From: Budorcas taxicolor
Lineage: Eukaryota > Chordata > Mammalia > Artiodactyla > Bovidae
Assembly (NCBI RefSeq): GCF_023091745.1
Contig: NC_068933.1
Coordinates: forward strand, 14,760,001-14,824,000
Direction: 5' to 3'
DNA: 64,000 nucleotides
This document shows positions 58,843 through 64,000 of this stretch, in pieces. The notes beneath the pieces were generated by a model. It did no database searches. It was not told the origin of the DNA and saw only the letters and a list, made by a program, of their open reading frames with translations. The first letter of the stretch is position 1. Each line of letters begins with the position of its first letter. The position numbers were made by a program, and so were the translations under genes.

Positions 58843-59388
58843 ACTGTAAAAATTAATAAACAGAAACCTCAATTAGAGAGAGTCATGAGGCCAGAAGCGG
58901 GAGCTCTCATGCCCTAGGAAGTCAGCAGAGCCCAGTAGGAAAAAGACTCCATTTCTTGCCTGACAAGAGCTTAGCCAATAGGAAACTGTCACAACTCACC
59001 CAATGAAGAGCCACTATACTTGGACCTCTCAGTTTCTCCAATAGACTCTTTGCTTGTGATAGTCCCCTTCCTCACTCCAACTTACCTTTCTCCTCTTCTC
59101 CTCTCCTTGCTGTGCAGGTGCTTGCTCCTGGCTCACCATGGTTACAGACCTAGAAATGCAATTCTTTGTTGATTCCAAATAAGTCCATTTTTGCTGGAGA
59201 GTAAGTAACTGAATGTCCATTTGTTTTAGGTCAACAGCACAAGGAAGAAAAATCTCACATTTGGTAAAAATCAACCATTGACCTTTTCATTTACATTCTT
59301 CACTCTCTGCTCTGTGTACATGCGTACACACAGTATATTTACAAAACTGAAATTATACTTTGAGTCTAGTGGGTAAATTATGAAGATA
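58843..59388. other. Intergenic sequence
   Basis: Nothing recognised. Confidence 0.35.
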
Positions 59389-59398
59389 AAGAGAATGG

Positions 59399-59684
59399 GG
59401 ACTTCCCTCAGTGGATGCAGGGGACACAGGTTCAATCCCTGGTCCAGGAGGATCCCATGTGCTGCAGAGCAACTAGGCCCACATGCCACAACTACTGAGC
59501 CTGTGTGCTGCAGCTACTGAAGTCTGCATGGCTAGAGCCCATGCTCCACAAGAGAAGGCCACTGCAGGGAGAAGCCTGCACACGGCAAAGAAGACTGGCC
59601 TCTACTAGCTGCAGCTAGAGAAAGCTTGCACTCAGCAACGAAAATCCAGTGCAGCCAAAAAAAGCACACTCTCATAAAAAAAAG
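59399..59684 (+). mobile_element. CHR-2-type SINE
   Basis: Head 'gggacttccctcagtgg' lacks part of the tRNA-like region. B-box-like GGTTCAATCCC and the full body follow, then an A-rich tail. AAGAGAATGG at 59389-59398 and 59685-59694 is a 10 bp duplication. Confidence 0.9.
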
Positions 59685-59694
59685 AAGAGAATGG

Positions 59695-60978
59695 AAGTGA
59701 GGTTTCTTTAAAAACTAGAATTATTTTGAGGAGGCTCAGAAGGGAATGTGATCTAGGAAGGGAGACCAAGAGAGGTTTGGTTGCATCTGTAAATTTTTTT
59801 TTGAAGAGATGAAGCAAAAATGGCAAAATTTTAACGTCTGCTGAATCTGAGTAGTAGGTAAATAAGTGCTTGCTATATCATTCTATTTTTCTGTAAATTT
59901 GAAATGTTTTATAACCTCCAAAATAAGGAAAAGCTAGAAGTGCTATTAGGACTTAGCATGTGATGTGTTTGTAGCAGTTTCAGCATTTCTGGGGGTCTCT
60001 GCTACAGTCTTCTTTCTGGGAGTGTAGATTCGTCTGACTTTTCATAAATTGCTTTTCACAAAGCTCGGAAAACAGCCAACAGAGATTTTTCATCAAAAAG
60101 ACTGGGTAACTCTCCCCTTAAAAGAAAGGTATAATCATTTCATAAAACCCTGTCTCTTTCTTTAGTGATGTGAAATTGTCATGGCCCCAGTGTCTCAGAG
60201 TGTTCAGCATAATTGTGGGAGAAACATGCACACTGAACACAAACTGGTAATGCAAGCATTTGAGGTTATATTTCCTGTTTGTCATTACCATTCAATGATC
60301 GATCTTTCAGAGGATGAAAGGTTGTTTTTGTTTTTGTTTCTTTTAATGGCTCAGAAACGACACAGACTGATGTAATTCATGACTTTTGGTTCCTGCTGCC
60401 TGAAGGTTTGTTTGAACTGGAAGGCCATCAGCAGAGAAAGTATGACTCTGGTCAGAAAGTTCCCCTTCCAGAAATTCCTGAGCCAAGGGGTTTCATTGAC
60501 AAGGTATCCTGACATCATCTCAGACCAAGACTACCTTTTTATTAACAGTATTCAGACAGTGGAACCAAATTCTTGGAGGGCTTTGATAGTTCAGCCTAGG
60601 TAAACTGTCCTTCTGGAAAACTGCCGAAATGCACTAAAATATACGAAAATCCATGCCCCAAATTTTATCATATGCAGATGATAAAACTTAATTGTCCAAT
60701 AGATTTCCATGTTGTATTGGAGCCTACTTTTTGAAACTTTCACATGGTACTACAATTTTCATTAGCATCTTCCTTAAATACTCCAGAGACTCACCTTTAC
60801 TAAACAGGAAAAAGTGTAAGACTCCATAAAATATAGCAAGTTTTTATTCCATGGTTCAGAAGAAGGAGAAAAAAATTACAAAGATATAGTTTTGAAAATC
60901 CATACGACTTGTCAAAAATCATGGAAAACTTTATCAGAACTCTTGAAGGATATTGAACAACCAATTTTAACAGTCTGT
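59695..60978. other. Intergenic sequence
   Basis: No repeat or exon recognised. The frame at 60379-60603 has no identifiable domain. Confidence 0.35.
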
Positions 60979-60990
60979 GCATTTTTCAAT

Positions 60991-61271
60991 CGGAGAAGGC
61001 AATGGCACCCCACTCCAGTACTTTTGCCTGGAAAATCCCATGGACAGAGGAGCCTGGTAGACTGCAGTCCATGGAGTCGCTGAGGGTTGGACACGACTGA
61101 GTGACTCCACTTTCACTTTTCACTTTCATGCATTAGAGAAGGAAATGGCAACCCACTCCAGTATTCTTGCCTGGAGAATCCTAGGGACAGGGGATCCTGG
61201 TGGGCTGCCGTCCCTGGGGTTGCACAGAGTCGGACACGACTGAAGCGACTTAGCAGCAGCAGCAGCAGCAG
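60991..61271 (+). mobile_element. BOV-A2 SINE (dimer) with short (AGC)n tail
   Basis: Same structure as the copy at 55118. About seven AGC units end it. CATTTTTCAAT at 60980-60990 repeats at 61272-61282, an 11 bp target duplication. Confidence 0.94.
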
Positions 61272-61282
61272 CATTTTTCAAT

Positions 61283-63969
61283 GAAACCAAGTGAGGAAGG
61301 TGTTCCCATTCACTGCAGGCTACTGTATTCAGCCAACACAGGGTCTCAATCTCCTTTTCCTCCCCCACTGAAGAAGCTGACCTCTTGGTAGTGGGGAGAA
61401 TGCCGAGCGAGTGGGCAGTGGTGATGCTGTGTAAGGAGGCTTAGGTAACACAGGGTTCAGACCCAGCCCAGATGTGGGCATCACGGAAACTTCAGAGTTA
61501 GGACACTCCTGCTGGTGGGCTTACAGCCTAAACTGAATGTGTGCACTGGCGACATTCGGCTTAAAAAAGAAAACAAGTAATTAGCTTAAAACTTAAGTAA
61601 TTAGCTTAGATTAGAAAACAAGTAAAGTAGCTTAAAAAAAAAAGAAACAAGTAATTCCCCATCCCTTCTCCACTTCCCATGAAGGCCAAGCTTTTACCAG
61701 AAAGACCTCAGATCAAAGAGCCTGCAGCAAAAGTTTGGGTGGGAAGGCACCATGACCCGGTGCCATCACCAACAGGATGCCTACCAGGGTTAGAAGGGAG
61801 GTGGTCCAACTCCTCCAGGACCTGGGAGACCTGCCACAGGCACACCCAAGTGCATGGATAAACAGGCCTCGAAAACATGGTACCCCTTAATGAGCTATTT
61901 TTGCACTTGGGCTGCTTTAGGAGGCTAGTGACGAAAAGCCTCCCATGCTTTTGTGTGGAGAAACGACATGCACTTTCCATCCTTGTTTAGGAGGGTGTTA
62001 GAAAGAAGGCCTTTTGGAGTCTTCACGGGAGATGTGGATTTTAAGGGCGACCTCAGGTCACACAGAAGTAATCAAGCGAAAACAATACGAAAATGAACCT
62101 GACAGTCAGCAAGTATCTGAGGACTTCATCAAAAAGAATTAGAAATGGACAAATTCACTGGGAGCTGCAAAGGATCGAATCTGCAAGGTGGCATTGTGTG
62201 GGCAGGATTAAATTATTTATTCATTGTTAATTTATTTATGTATGTATGTGCAAATGACCTTGCTGCTGCAGGTGCTAAGGGCCTTCTGAAAAGGCTGGTG
62301 GTTTTTTTTTTTTTTTCGCATCTAGGCCTAGAATATTGGTCCATTTAACTCATTCTTTTCCTTAAGGCGATCAGCACTGACTTTTATCTAAGGAGATAGA
62401 GGGAAAAACCATATGTGTGCAGGGAATGATGCAGGACTTATGCAGCCCCGAGGACCCAAGTGTTACAGCTTCATTCAAGATTCTGGGGAAGGCTCCACAC
62501 AGTTTAGTGTCCAAGAAATTAGCAAATGAATGCTTATGTCAATATGTGAAAAATCCCTGGTTAGTTTAAACAGATAAAAGAAACCTCGGGGGAAACCCAA
62601 GAAAATGCAGCACTTTTTCTTTCCCTATTTAGTTAATTTAATTTAATTTTTGAAAGAGGACACAGCACTTCTAAAGTTCTAGGGAAACCCACACAAAACG
62701 TACGAGAAATAGAAAGGGTCTAATGGATGCTTGATCTTGTACATGGTGGAAATAGTCTCAATGCGACTCTTGGAAGAAATAAGGAGAATTTATCAGCCAT
62801 TCTGTATTGTGCTCATTTATTCAACAACATCCTGCTCAGAGAAGCAGAGAATTCATCTTTATCTTTCAGACATGTCTATGGTGTGAAAACAAATAATTAC
62901 TGTGTATAGTAACACAGTTTTTAGAGGAAACCCAAGGGTGAAATCAATAATGATATTATTTTCTCTAAGTTTAGGCAAATAGTGAAGAAGGAAAATGGTC
63001 ACCTTGTGTTCCTGCTGACCCAGCACAGCGGGGATGCTGTGTCAGCCATGACCTCCGGAGGAGGAGACTAGGAGAAGTCAGCGTGGGGGATTCAGACAAG
63101 AAGCCACACATATTGAGGCCAGAAACTCCATGCCAGTGAGTTCTCCTAAAGGAGAGATGCCTGCTTACTTTGCAAGAGATATATGACAGCCAAAGGTCCC
63201 CGGAGAGGAATCTTTCTACTCAAATGGTAAGGGATGCTAAGTAAATGATGTGACTTGGGAAACTGCATTTTATAAACTGTAGCTGTCTCTTGAGATGAAT
63301 TAGAAATTTTTCTTGAACTACAAAGAAGTAAGTTTTCCTCAAGTTGGGGAGAAAGGAAAAAAATAAAATAAAGAAGAATCAAAGATAAATGTCTTCAAAT
63401 ATAATAGCAAGATTTTATTTTACCTATTTAGTTATTCTTGGCCCCTAAAATACAATAGATTAACACCCAAGTACTAAACAAACTACTAAATTCAAAAGGT
63501 AAAAAGGAAAAAATATAGAGGACTTTTTTACATTGCTGAACATAATGTATTCTCTATTATTTTGAAAGTTGTAGGTATTTTGACACTAAATACCAAACTA
63601 CCTAAAGAATAAAAACCTCAAAATACCTGAGAGTAAGAAGATAAGTGGTCTAAAGCCAATAACAGTTATAAACCAAAGCCTCAAATAATCACTAAGTCTT
63701 TGGATGTAGTCTCAATCCTCTGAATCCCATCATTAATTTTTATACGTTAAAAGTTCTATTTTGTTTATGGTACACCACACATCTCAATGTAATATATGAC
63801 TGCTTTGAACCAGAATTTTTAAAGTATTAATAGTTTATTCCTAGTTAGGTTTTCATTCATATACAGATAGTGATGTATTTGAAGTATTGAAGAGGCACGT
63901 TTAAATTTTTCTCCATGTTGAATAGATGAGTCTTCTTTCCCATTATTCCAGACTAATGAGAATTTTAAT
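61283..63969. other. Intergenic sequence
   Basis: No gene, exon or confident repeat. A T-run lies near 62301-62314 and AT-rich sequence at about 63400-63960. Confidence 0.35.
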
Positions 63970-64000
63970 AACATATAGAGAAGGAAATGGCAACCCACTC
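63970..64000 (+). mobile_element. Bov-A SINE, cut by the window edge
   Basis: 'gagaaggaaatggcaacccactc' is Bov-A unit wording, so another SINE starts here. Confidence 0.7.

Noticed and set aside
1..64000. CRISPR arrays, operons or prokaryotic defence systems
   Set aside because: The repeats are dispersed retroelements and microsatellites, and the only gene is a spliced vertebrate gene.
28205..64000. Exons of SLC25A4 or ACSL1, the HELT neighbours in human
   Set aside because: I looked for their recognisable protein motifs among the open frames and saw none. They probably lie outside the window.

Overview
This is nuclear DNA from a vertebrate, almost certainly a pecoran ruminant of the cattle, sheep or goat group. 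The evidence is the dense set of ruminant-lineage repeats: RTE-type BovB LINEs, Bov-tA and BOV-A2 SINEs, and CHR-type tRNA-derived SINEs. The only gene has spliced exons with GT-AG introns, a TATA box and poly(A) signals. The sequence alone does not tell me which bovid it is. Nothing here is bacterial or viral.

The one gene I can support as functional is HELT (Hes/Hey-like bHLH-Orange repressor), on the + strand at 32235-34069. It has four coding exons (32235-32261, 32705-32809, 33095-33191, 33570-34069) that join in frame to 242 codons. All splice sites are canonical and there are no internal stops. Upstream lie a TATA box (32111), two CACGTG E-boxes (31915 and 31934), a POU octamer, a TCF-like core and a repeat-free stretch with SOX-like motifs. 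Two AATAAA signals follow the stop codon.

Layout. 1-28200 is repeat-rich intergenic DNA: a BovB with an open reverse-transcriptase frame (2122-3369), a BovB nested in an old LTR and itself carrying a SINE (5577-7283), several Bov-tA and CHR SINEs, old L2, L1, MIR and MLT1-like remnants, a reverse-strand retrocopied mRNA tail (23658-24076), and a 5'-truncated L1 (27482-28191). 28205-38216 contains HELT and about 10 kb with no ruminant-lineage insertion. 38217-64000 is again repeat-rich: BovB copies at 38245, 44061, 44746 and 51100, the last with its 5' part inverted, plus BOV-A2 dimers with AGC-repeat tails. A further SINE is cut by the right edge.

No coding exon other than HELT was recognised. 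Most other open frames are repeat-derived or are chance frames in simple-sequence or GC-rich DNA. The best candidates for unexplored function are the HELT promoter architecture and the insertion-free block around the gene. The most informative structural observations are the nested and twin-primed retrotransposons with clear target-site duplications. Repeat family names were assigned by eye from remembered consensus sequences, and edges are approximate unless a target duplication fixes them.
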